From Bacillota bacterium (GTDB lineage Bacteria; Bacillota; Clostridia; Tissierellales; Sedimentibacteraceae), in NCBI GenBank assembly GCA_023425285.1, contig JAFACY010000144.1, positions 1 to 13,339 on the forward strand: a DNA stretch of 13,339 nt, written 5' to 3'. A program made the position numbers and the translations under genes. Below are positions 1 to 5,437 of this stretch, piece after piece (the stretch's first letter is position 1; the number at the start of each line of letters is the position of its first letter). The notes under the pieces are model-generated. The model saw only the letters and a program-made list of their open reading frames with translations. It searched no databases and was not told the origin of the DNA.

Positions 1-126
1 CTCAATAATGAAAAGTTTATGAGCAAGGCTCCCGAAAATGTAGTTGCGGAAGAAAGAGAAAAATTGGATAAATATCAATCCATGATGGAAAAGGTAACAG
101 AAAGACTGAACCAATTAAATAAATAA
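1..126 (+). CDS. valS: Valine--tRNA ligase, C-terminal end (partial)
   Basis: An open frame enters from the left edge and ends at TAA 124-126. It encodes 41 residues, starting LNNEKFMSKAPENVVAEERE and ending in QLNK. The pattern of FMSKAP followed by a charged helix (VVAEEREKLDKYQ) is the hallmark of the C-terminal tRNA-binding coiled coil of bacterial valyl-tRNA synthetase, which stabilises tRNA-Val on the cytosolic enzyme. Only this last arm is present, so catalytic motifs cannot be checked. No T-run terminator follows directly. A long palindromic repeat at 176-250 lies just downstream and may form the 3' end of the message. Recognition is from the family's conserved tail and is fairly secure despite the short length. 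Confidence 0.85.
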   Translation, partial: LNNEKFMSKAPENVVAEEREKLDKYQSMMEKVTERLNQLNK

Positions 127-143
127 ACATAGCTATTATCACA

Positions 144-173
144 TTGCCATGAATGGAAGTATATCGTTATATT
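144..173 (+). promoter_or_regulatory. Possible promoter for the alpha-hydroxy-acid enzyme gene
   Basis: TTGCCA at 144-149 and TATATT at 168-173 are separated by 18 bases. This is a plausible sigma-A promoter about 115 bases before the gene. Transcription from it would run through the palindromic repeat at 176-250. The match is modest and it is the only candidate I see. Confidence 0.3.
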
Positions 174-175
174 TT

Positions 176-250
176 GTCATTCCGAGCGTCAGTGAGGAAT
201 CTCAGGTTTTGAAAAGCTGAGATCCTTTGAGCTGACGCTCTCAGGATGAC
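176..250. repeat. Palindromic intergenic repeat, copy 1 (3' of valS)
   Basis: This is a roughly 75-base imperfect inverted repeat. The left arm runs from GTCATTCCGAGCGTCAG through GGAATCTCAG. The right arm runs from CTGAGATCC through CTGACGCTCTCAGGATGAC. Folded, it gives a long hairpin with a loop of about ten bases. Related sequence with the same TGTCATTC(C/T)GAG and GAGATCCTT / CTCAGGAT blocks occurs at 10345-10416, so it belongs to a dispersed family. There is no coding capacity and no transposase. Confidence 0.8.
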
Positions 251-288
251 TAATACCCGATAGATTCCGAATAATTTTGGAGGAAGAT

Positions 289-1305
289 ATGAATTATAAT
301 GAAGTTTTAGAAAACGCAAAACAAAGGATGGCACCCAACTGCAGAGTCTGTAAGGAATGCAACGGAGTGGTGTGCAGGGGAGAAATCCCGGGAACCGGAG
401 GAAAAGGAAACGGCAATGCATTTAAAATCTGCGTTGATTTTCTTTCATCGGTAAAAATAAAATTAGATACAATTTATCAGAATGAGGGACAAGATACATC
501 CTTATCAATGTTTGGAAGGGATTTTAAATATCCGTTCTTTGTAGCACCGATCGGTGGAATGAATTTAAATTACAACGGAGCAATCACGGAAACAGAATAC
601 GTAGATGCGGTTGTTAACGGTTCGATAAAGGCAGGTACCGCAGCTTTTACAGGTGATGGTGCGGCTGACAATTTCTTTCTTGATAGTCTGCCGTACATCA
701 AGGCGGTGGACGGATGTGCCGTTCCTACGATAAAGCCATGGAAAAATGAAAAGGCACTGGAAAAGATAAAGCTACTTGAAGAAGCAGGCGCTATGGCTTT
801 TGCCATGGATATAGATTCGGCAGGCTTGATTAATCTTGCATTGGCGGGCAAGCCGGTTTCAGCAAAAAGTGTTGAAGAATTATCTGAATTGACATCATCA
901 ACTAAAGTACCGTTCATAGTAAAGGGTGTTATGACTAAGGAGGGTGCATTGAAGGCACTGAAGGCAGGAGCTTACGGCATAGTTGTTTCCTCACACGGAG
1001 GCAGAGTTCTCCAGGATGCTCCGGCAACATGTTCAGTACTTCCTGAAATAAGAGAAGCAGTTGGGGATAAATTAAAAATATTTGTGGACGGAGGCATACG
1101 CTCCGGTGCAGATGTGTTTAAGGCAATCGCATTGGGAGCTGATGCGGTGCTGATAGGCAGGACGTATGTTATAGCCGCATTTGGCGGAGGAGCCGAGGGT
1201 GTTGAGCTATACACAGAAAAAATCGGAGCCGAGCTGAGAGACGTAATGATTATGTCAGGCTGCAAAAGCATAAAAGATATAACGAGAGATAAAATAATAC
1301 TGTAA
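289..1305 (+). CDS. FMN-dependent alpha-hydroxy-acid oxidising protein
   Basis: This 338-residue cytosolic flavoenzyme belongs to the glycolate oxidase / lactate dehydrogenase / lactate oxidase family, which oxidises L-2-hydroxy acids to 2-oxo acids using FMN. The frame also opens at TTG 277, but ATG 289 is chosen because GGAGG at 279-283 sits five bases before it. Family marks in the C-terminal half of the barrel are PFIVKG (K212), SSHGGR (catalytic-type H236, substrate-binding R239), VDGGIRSG (267-274) and GADAVLIGR (283-291), the last two forming the FMN phosphate site. An extra N-terminal stretch carries C18, C21, C24 and C29 (CX2CX2CX4C), which the classical enzymes lack. The substrate cannot be read from sequence, and neighbours do not help. 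It may act as a dehydrogenase rather than an oxidase in an anaerobe. It is convergent with dpaB. Confidence 0.85.
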   Translation: MNYNEVLENAKQRMAPNCRVCKECNGVVCRGEIPGTGGKGNGNAFKICVDFLSSVKIKLDTIYQNEGQDTSLSMFGRDFKYPFFVAPIGGMNLNYNGAITETEYVDAVVNGSIKAGTAAFTGDGAADNFFLDSLPYIKAVDGCAVPTIKPWKNEKALEKIKLLEEAGAMAFAMDIDSAGLINLALAGKPVSAKSVEELSELTSSTKVPFIVKGVMTKEGALKALKAGAYGIVVSSHGGRVLQDAPATCSVLPEIREAVGDKLKIFVDGGIRSGADVFKAIALGADAVLIGRTYVIAAFGGGAEGVELYTEKIGAELRDVMIMSGCKSIKDITRDKIIL

Positions 1306-1312
1306 ATTTAAA

Positions 1313-1349
1313 AAAAATATCAGAGACGGAATCGCCTCTGATATTTTTA
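1313..1349. terminator. Bidirectional intrinsic terminator between converging genes
   Basis: The perfect stem ATATCAGAG (1317-1325) / CTCTGATAT (1336-1344) is flanked by an A-run on the left and a T-run on the right. It can therefore end both the alpha-hydroxy-acid enzyme transcript (+) and the dpaAB transcript (-). Confidence 0.85.
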
Positions 1350-1362
1350 TGCATGCTACTGC

Positions 1363-1950
1363 TTATTGCGGTGATATAATAACCGGTTGAATCTGCTTGC
1401 CTTCGAGGGCTTTCTCAATGGTTGGTATCAGTTGATCGACATCCGCAATCATGGAATTTGGCTTGGACTTATAATTATCCTGACCAAATGGAACAAAAAA
1501 TATATTTTTAGTATTATAAAGCGTGCCTATATTTTTAAAATTCATACTTAGAGCATCGTTTGTAGAAACGGAAATGACAACGGGTTTATTGTTTCTCAGA
1601 TGCGCTTTTGCAGCCATCAGTACGGGAGAGTCGGTAATGGCATTGGCTAATTTTGCAATGGTGTTGCCCGTTGCGGGTGCAATTAAAAAAATGTCGAATA
1701 AATTTTTCGGACCGATGGGTTCTGCATCTACGATTGTTGTAATGGGTTCATTTCCCGTCAGTTGATACACAATCTTAAGAAAATCCTCAGCTTCGCAAAA
1801 TCTTGTGTCGAGGGATTTTGCGTTGTCGGAAAATACGGTGTATACATTTGCTTTAAGCTCTTTCAATCTTACAATCTGAGGTATTATTTTATCAAAGGTA
1901 CAAAATGATCCGGTAATTCCGATTCCTATATTCTTGTCTGATAAAATCAT
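1363..1950 (-). CDS. dpaB: Dipicolinate synthase subunit B
   Basis: This 195-residue protein is the flavoprotein-fold subunit of dipicolinate synthase (SpoVFB). With DpaA it oxidises dihydrodipicolinate from the lysine pathway to dipicolinic acid in the mother cell, for loading into the spore core. The N-terminus IGIGITGSFCTF is the glycine-rich nucleotide-binding loop. FLIAPATGNTIAKLANAITDS (about residues 90-110) and the following PVLMAAKAHLRNNKPVVI are typical of the SpoVFB/flavoprotein family, and the length is usual. The start ATG at 1950 lies seven bases after the dpaA stop, with AGTAGGA overlapping that stop, so the two are probably translationally coupled in one sporulation operon. 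No lysine-pathway genes (asd, dapG, dapA) follow, unlike in Bacillus. No etfA-type alternative is visible. Confidence 0.92.
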   Translation of the reverse strand: MILSDKNIGIGITGSFCTFDKIIPQIVRLKELKANVYTVFSDNAKSLDTRFCEAEDFLKIVYQLTGNEPITTIVDAEPIGPKNLFDIFLIAPATGNTIAKLANAITDSPVLMAAKAHLRNNKPVVISVSTNDALSMNFKNIGTLYNTKNIFFVPFGQDNYKSKPNSMIADVDQLIPTIEKALEGKQIQPVIISPQ

Positions 1951-1957
1951 AATAATC

Positions 1958-2824
1958 CTACTTTCGTTCTAATAGTGGTAATATTTCATTAAATAAAATT
2001 TCAGCAGATGCTAAAGGGGCATACCTTCCGGGGATACCCAGACATAAATGTGCATTGATATTAAGCTCTCCGGCAGCCTTGTAGTCGACACCGCCCGGCA
2101 GGGAAGCTATATCTATGATTGTTGCCTCGGGAGACAGAGACGACAAAAGTTCTTTTGTCAGTACCACAAATGGTATAGTATTAAAAATATAATCAAATTT
2201 TTCTATCTCAGTTTTCAGAGCATCAAGCTCCAGTATAGTGCAGCCGTTGACGAAGGCTTCAGTCAATGCAGTCTTGCTTCTTGCACCTACGGTTATATTT
2301 GTATCAAGCGCCTTAAGCTTGGATGCTATTACCTTTCCTGTCTTTCCGTATCCGAGCACCAGGCTCTTGCTTCCATGGAGGTTTCCCAGACTTTTCATCA
2401 CAGCCTCAGCTATGGCTCCTTCGGCTGTTGCAATAGCATTAAACATAGTAATTTCCTCGATTTTCATTAAATCGAGATAATGTATATTGTTTTTATCGCA
2501 GTATTCCGTAACTTCTTCAGGAAGGTTGCCGCCTGTTAAGCAGTGAGACGTATTTAGATGCCGTAAAAATTCTTCAAAAGTATGACCGGCTATATGTTTT
2601 TTATCCTTTGAAAATGGAATTGGAGTTATAATCAATTTGCTTAAGCTCATGGCACAGTCTATATCATCTGCAGCATTCAATTTAAATTCATCACTTTTCA
2701 CCAGATTGTACGTTGTCACATTAAACCCGTCTTCGTTCAGAAGCTTAGCCAGATATGCCTGCCTTAAATCTCCGCCTATAAAACATGCATCAAATTTATG
2801 GATAGTATCATCCCCTTTACGCAA
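1958..2824 (-). CDS. dpaA: Dipicolinate synthase subunit A (start uncertain)
   Basis: This is the NAD(P)-binding subunit (SpoVFA) that pairs with DpaB to make dipicolinic acid during sporulation. The N-terminal CFIGGDLRQ, the Rossmann loop LVLGYGKTGKVIA, VGARSKTAL, FNTIPFVVL, ASLPGGVDY and the C-terminal GIPGRYAPLASAEIL follow the Bacillus SpoVFA order closely. The frame's only standard start is TTG at 2824 (288 residues). However, the sole good ribosome site, AAAGGGG (2818-2812), lies downstream of it, and a sigma-K-like promoter places the transcript start near 2825. Initiation at ATC 2803-2801, eight bases past the GGGG, would give a 281-residue protein starting HKFDACFIGGD after the initiator, which fits family length well. 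No ATG, GTG or TTG occurs in frame between there and the essential GGD motif. Function is secure; the start is not. Confidence 0.9.
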   Translation of the reverse strand: MRKGDDTIHKFDACFIGGDLRQAYLAKLLNEDGFNVTTYNLVKSDEFKLNAADDIDCAMSLSKLIITPIPFSKDKKHIAGHTFEEFLRHLNTSHCLTGGNLPEEVTEYCDKNNIHYLDLMKIEEITMFNAIATAEGAIAEAVMKSLGNLHGSKSLVLGYGKTGKVIASKLKALDTNITVGARSKTALTEAFVNGCTILELDALKTEIEKFDYIFNTIPFVVLTKELLSSLSPEATIIDIASLPGGVDYKAAGELNINAHLCLGIPGRYAPLASAEILFNEILPLLERK

Positions 2825-2831
2825 TATGTTT

Positions 2832-2858
2832 TATTTTATGATTTGTTTATTAAAAGGT
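2832..2858 (-). promoter_or_regulatory. Sigma-K-like sporulation promoter for dpaA-dpaB
   Basis: Read on the minus strand, AC (2858-2857) is followed after exactly 16 bases by CATAAAATA (2840-2832). This matches the Bacillus sigma-K pattern AC-N16-CATANNNTA. Dipicolinate synthase is a known late mother-cell gene pair, so the match is biologically coherent. The transcript would begin near 2824-2826, only a few bases before the AAAGGGG ribosome site. Confidence 0.75.
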
Positions 2859-2877
2859 TACATAATCACGGCATGTA

Positions 2878-2893
2878 ATGCAAAGGTTTGCAT
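2878..2893. promoter_or_regulatory. Perfect inverted repeat in the dpaA/sulP intergenic region
   Basis: ATGCAAAGGTTTGCAT has perfect seven-base arms around GG. It lies about 20 bases upstream of the dpaA -35 element and 40 bases upstream of the sulP -35 box. It could be an operator for either gene. No regulator is identified. Confidence 0.4.
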
Positions 2894-2932
2894 AAAATCG
2901 TTGAAATTTGGGGAAGTTCCATGCTTTTCATA

Positions 2933-2961
2933 TTGCTTTAAGCATTTAGTTGTGATATGAT
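2933..2961 (+). promoter_or_regulatory. Sigma-A-like promoter for sulP
   Basis: TTGCTT (2933-2938) and TATGAT (2956-2961) are separated by 17 bases. The start point would be near 2968, about 27 bases before the ATG. The -10 box is exactly the six-base centre of the palindrome at 2950-2967. Confidence 0.65.
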
Positions 2962-2967
2962 TCACAA
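2950..2967. promoter_or_regulatory. Rex/CRP-like operator over the sulP -10 box
   Basis: TTGTGATATGATTCACAA is a palindrome with perfect TTGTGA / TCACAA arms. It differs at one position from the TTGTGAANNNNTTCACAA consensus of the NADH-sensing repressor Rex, and it also fits the CRP core TGTGA-N6-TCACA. Overlap with the -10 box points to repression. Clostridial Rex sites are often TTGTTAA-type, so the identity of the regulator is open. Confidence 0.55.
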
Positions 2968-2994
2968 TATATTATGTGATATTTGGAGCGGGAA

Positions 2995-4635
2995 ATGATA
3001 AAACAATATTTTGAGGATTTAAGGCTTGAATTTACCGGTTATAACACGAGTAAGCTTTTGAAGGATCTGATGGCGGGTCTGACTGTTACTGCAGTTGCGT
3101 TGCCGCTTGCACTTGCATTTGGGGTGAGCAGCGGAGCAGGCGCACCATCTGGCATTATTTCTGCCATAATTGCAGGTCTGGTTATGGGTGGACTTGCGGG
3201 AGCTTCTTATCAGATTTCAGGTCCCACAGGTACAATGATAGCAATTCTGGCTACGGTCTATGCTGCATATGGAGCCGAAGGGATTCTTATTACGGGATTT
3301 TTGTCCGGCATATTGCTGCTTATTGTATCGGTGTTTCATTTCGGTAAACTGGTTTCGTTCATACCTGCTCCTGTAATAACAGGCTTTACATCAGGTATTG
3401 CAATCATCATTGCTATGGGTCAGATAGATAATTTTTTTGGTACAACCTCATACGGAAAAACAAATGTAGAAAAGCTTTTATCCTATGCGGAGCTTGGATT
3501 TGATCTCAATATATATGCCGTGCTCATCGGCTTGATGGTTATGGCAATAATGATTTTGTGGCCGAAAAAATGGAGTGCAAAAATACCCTCTTCGCTGGCG
3601 GCGTTAATTATTGCATTAGCGGTTAATCAGTTTGCGAATCTTCCTGTAAACCTTGTTGGCGAGATACCAAGCACCATATTTCTAGAAAACAGATTATCCT
3701 TAAGTCACATAACAATAGGAAAGATATTGAAGCTGATAAGTCCTGCACTGAGTATAGCTGTGCTGTGCATGATTGAAAGTCTGCTTTGCGGTGCATCTGC
3801 CGGAAAAATTAAAAATCAGCCTCTAAACGCTGACCGTGAATTGATTGCTCAGGGACTGGGAAATATGATCATACCTTTTCTGGGCGGCATTCCTGCCTCT
3901 GCTGTATTGGCAAGAACAAGCGTAGCTTTAAAATCAGGGGGACAGACCCGTATAGTTTCTATGGTTCAATCCATAGGACTATTGCTGTCAATGCTCTTCC
4001 TGGGCAGATATATCTCTAAGATACCGATGGCAGCTTTAGCAGGTGTCCTGGTGATTACTGCATGGAGAATGAATGAATGGAATGAAATAAAATTTATTTT
4101 CGGCAAAAGATTTGGGACGGCTATTATTGAATTCACCATTACCATGGTTGCCACCGTGCTGTTTGATCTGACAATAGCAATACTCATAGGTGTGTTTTTA
4201 GGTATGACGATGTTTATAGTAAAGGATAATGACCTGAGGATCGATGTGAGCCCCGTTGATTTAAAAAGAATAAGAGGTCATGAGTTTTCGGTTGACCACA
4301 TGAATACAAAGATAGTCTATCTGACCGGACCGCTGTTTTTTATGACCAGAGAAAAGCTGAAATCCCTGGTTGCACATGCTGCTGATACGGAAAATATAAT
4401 TATATCGATGAGAGCAGTTACTTCCATCGATGAATCTGCGGTCGGTGAGTTTAAAGATGTAGTAGGCAAAATTTTAGAAAACAATACCAAAGTATTATTT
4501 TGCGGAGTACAGCCTTCGGTGAAGGAAATGTTTGACCGCTCCGGCATGACGGAAATAATCGGAAATGATTTGTTCTTTTGGGATGCGATTGAAGCATTGA
4601 AGGATCTTGAAATTATAGAAATGGCAGCAAAATAG
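2995..4635 (+). CDS. SulP family inorganic anion transporter
   Basis: This 546-residue inner-membrane protein is of the SLC26/SulP family, which carries sulfate, bicarbonate or related anions. ATG 2995 is preferred over TTG 2983 because GGAG at 2985-2988 sits six bases upstream. The N-terminal two thirds are a run of hydrophobic segments. They carry the family core with ALPLALAFGVSSGA in the first membrane segment, YQISGPTGTM (the substrate-site loop) and FIPAPVITGFTSGIA. The C-terminus, from about residue 432 to 540, is a cytosolic STAS domain (TKIVYLTGPLFF, then VTSIDESAVGEF), which regulates transport in this family. The transported ion cannot be told from sequence, since no sulfur-assimilation or carbonic anhydrase gene is adjacent. 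It appears to be transcribed alone between its own promoter and terminator. A redox or catabolite operator overlaps the promoter. Confidence 0.9.
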   Translation: MIKQYFEDLRLEFTGYNTSKLLKDLMAGLTVTAVALPLALAFGVSSGAGAPSGIISAIIAGLVMGGLAGASYQISGPTGTMIAILATVYAAYGAEGILITGFLSGILLLIVSVFHFGKLVSFIPAPVITGFTSGIAIIIAMGQIDNFFGTTSYGKTNVEKLLSYAELGFDLNIYAVLIGLMVMAIMILWPKKWSAKIPSSLAALIIALAVNQFANLPVNLVGEIPSTIFLENRLSLSHITIGKILKLISPALSIAVLCMIESLLCGASAGKIKNQPLNADRELIAQGLGNMIIPFLGGIPASAVLARTSVALKSGGQTRIVSMVQSIGLLLSMLFLGRYISKIPMAALAGVLVITAWRMNEWNEIKFIFGKRFGTAIIEFTITMVATVLFDLTIAILIGVFLGMTMFIVKDNDLRIDVSPVDLKRIRGHEFSVDHMNTKIVYLTGPLFFMTREKLKSLVAHAADTENIIISMRAVTSIDESAVGEFKDVVGKILENNTKVLFCGVQPSVKEMFDRSGMTEIIGNDLFFWDAIEALKDLEIIEMAAK

Positions 4636-4643
4636 CAAAACAA

Positions 4644-4680
4644 AAAACGGAGGACATATATCTTCCGTTTTATTTATTAT
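4644..4680 (+). terminator. Intrinsic terminator after sulP
   Basis: The stem AAAACGGAGGA (4644-4654) / TCTTCCGTTTT (4661-4671) has one G-U pair and a six-base loop, followed by TATTTATTAT. The A-rich 5' side means it could also end the minus-strand small gene at 4688-4840. Confidence 0.75.
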
Positions 4681-4687
4681 AATATTT

Positions 4688-4840
4688 TTAATCTTCCTCT
4701 TTTCTTAATCCGCGTTCGTGTAATTCACATTCTTTTTGGCTGCATTTGTTGTCAACATTATATATACATGTGATAGTTCCACAATTTCTAAAGGTCATTT
4801 TTGCAACTACATCTCTTATATCTTTCACGCCTGTATTCAT
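4688..4840 (-). CDS. Small four-cysteine protein, possibly DUF1540-like
   Basis: This 50-residue gene starts at ATG 4840 and ends at TAA 4690-4688. A near-perfect ribosome site, AAGGAGGT (4854-4847), lies six bases before the start, and a strong sigma-A-like promoter is upstream. These signals make it a convincing gene despite its size. The protein begins MNTGVKDIRDVVAKMTF and then has C20, C25, C33 and C38 (CX4CX7CX4C) around CIYN, ending in a charged tail RKEED. The C-x4-C-x-Y-N-x5-C layout resembles the small cysteine-rich DUF1540 proteins of Firmicutes, and a bound metal is plausible. There is no signal peptide or membrane segment. It is monocistronic and convergent with sulP. The function is unknown. 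Confidence 0.75.
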   Translation of the reverse strand: MNTGVKDIRDVVAKMTFRNCGTITCIYNVDNKCSQKECELHERGLRKEED

Positions 4841-4870
4841 AATATTACCTCCTTGGATTGCTTATGATTT

Positions 4871-4899
4871 ATTATAACATCAATTATGCAACTTGTAAA
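4871..4899 (-). promoter_or_regulatory. Strong sigma-A-like promoter for the small four-cysteine gene
   Basis: On the minus strand, TTTACA (4899-4894), a 17-base spacer and the consensus TATAAT (4876-4871) place the start near 4864, about 24 bases before the ATG. This is among the best promoters in the window. Confidence 0.75.
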
Positions 4900-5092
4900 G
4901 AAAAAAATGCAAAAAATATAAAAAAATATATGAATTAGCCATAGGAAACATTTGCTTTTGCAACTTTGACATCATAAAAATCATCAATATGCAGGAAAAA
5001 TTTGAAAGATATGCAAGAAAAAATGGAAATATTTCATAATTTGATTGTACAATAAAGCAGAAACTACAAAATTTTATCAGAAAAAATATTTA
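4900..5092. other. AT-rich spacer with no recognised feature
   Basis: This is the stretch between the two divergent promoters of the small four-cysteine gene and the riboswitch transcript. It is A-rich. A 16-codon open frame from ATG 4989 has no ribosome site. I see no gene, RNA or repeat. Confidence 0.6.
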
Positions 5093-5121
5093 TTGATAAT
5101 TTTTTTATTTTAATATATAAT
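5093..5121 (+). promoter_or_regulatory. Sigma-A-like promoter for the riboswitch-permease transcript
   Basis: TTGATA (5093-5098), a 17-base spacer and the consensus TATAAT (5116-5121) lie about 30 bases before the aptamer. The expected start is near 5128. Confidence 0.75.
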
Positions 5122-5153
5122 ACTTTTGCGAACAAAAACTAAATATTGGCGCA

Positions 5154-5220
5154 TCAATATAATGTGGAAGATATGGTTCCTGAGTTTCTACCAAACGACC
5201 GTAAATTGTTTGACTATTGA
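5154..5220 (+). ncRNA. Purine riboswitch aptamer, guanine class
   Basis: The conserved purine aptamer core is present. P1 is TCAATA (5154-5159) / TATTGA (5215-5220). The first arm is GGAA-GATATGG-TTCC. The junction is GTTTCTACC. The second arm is CAAACGA-CCGTAAA-TTGTTTG. The closing GACTAT carries C at 5214, the position that pairs with ligand (C74 of the xpt riboswitch). Cytosine there marks guanine/hypoxanthine binding, whereas adenine-specific members have U. With the terminator at 5246-5270 it should act as an OFF switch: bound purine stabilises P1 and lets the terminator form. This agrees with the downstream purine permease. Confidence 0.95.
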
Positions 5221-5245
5221 GAAGTTATTGATTATGTATGTGATG

Positions 5246-5270
5246 CGAATATATTATATTCGTTTTTTTT
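5246..5270 (+). terminator. Expression-platform terminator of the purine riboswitch
   Basis: The perfect seven-base stem CGAATAT (5246-5252) / ATATTCG (5256-5262) with an ATT loop is followed by eight T. It lies 26 bases after P1. The alternative antiterminator pairing is not obvious by eye, although AATA in its left arm can pair with TATT of the P1 3' strand. Confidence 0.85.
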
Positions 5271-5384
5271 ATGCCTTAACCCCATATGTGCAAGCGGCAG
5301 CGCAGCACAGATGGCGGTAGGTCAAATACACAGAATGCCCTAACCCGGGAACCCTAACCCCAAGGGAATATTTCTCACACATAT
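5271..5384. repeat. GC-richer foreign-looking block in the permease leader
   Basis: This block is much richer in G and C than the flanking leader and lies between the riboswitch terminator and the permease ribosome site. It contains a CCTTAACCCC, then two CCCTAACCC copies (5338-5346 and 5352-5360), and GCAAGCGGCAGCGCAGCACAG. Short inverted arms, ATATGTG (5284-5290) and CACATAT (5378-5384), bound most of it. No gene is supported on either strand. It looks like a small inserted or dispersed non-coding element, but with a single copy in view this is inference. Confidence 0.45.
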
Positions 5385-5437
5385 ATACAATAATAATGCT
5401 GATATGAGTTTGATAACATAAAAAATCAGGAGGAGCA

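Noticed and set aside
277..288. TTG start adding four residues to the alpha-hydroxy-acid enzyme (and similar TTG extensions at 2983, 11223 and 11788)
   Set aside because: In each case the TTG lies within or ahead of a good AGGAGG-type ribosome site that points to a downstream ATG.
2048..2480. Overlapping 140- and 80-residue plus-strand frames
   Set aside because: They are antisense to dpaA, lack ribosome sites and show no recognisable protein.
4989..5039. A 16-codon open frame in the spacer before the riboswitch
   Set aside because: It has no ribosome site and no conserved motif, and lies in A-rich sequence where such frames arise by chance.
5126..5320. A 64-codon plus-strand frame over the riboswitch
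   Set aside because: It covers the conserved aptamer and terminator, has no ribosome site, and its apparent residues come from structured RNA.
5338..5360. CCCTAACCC motifs as a telomere-like repeat
   Set aside because: There are only two exact copies and one variant, separated by unrelated bases, inside a bacterial leader; there is no tandem array.
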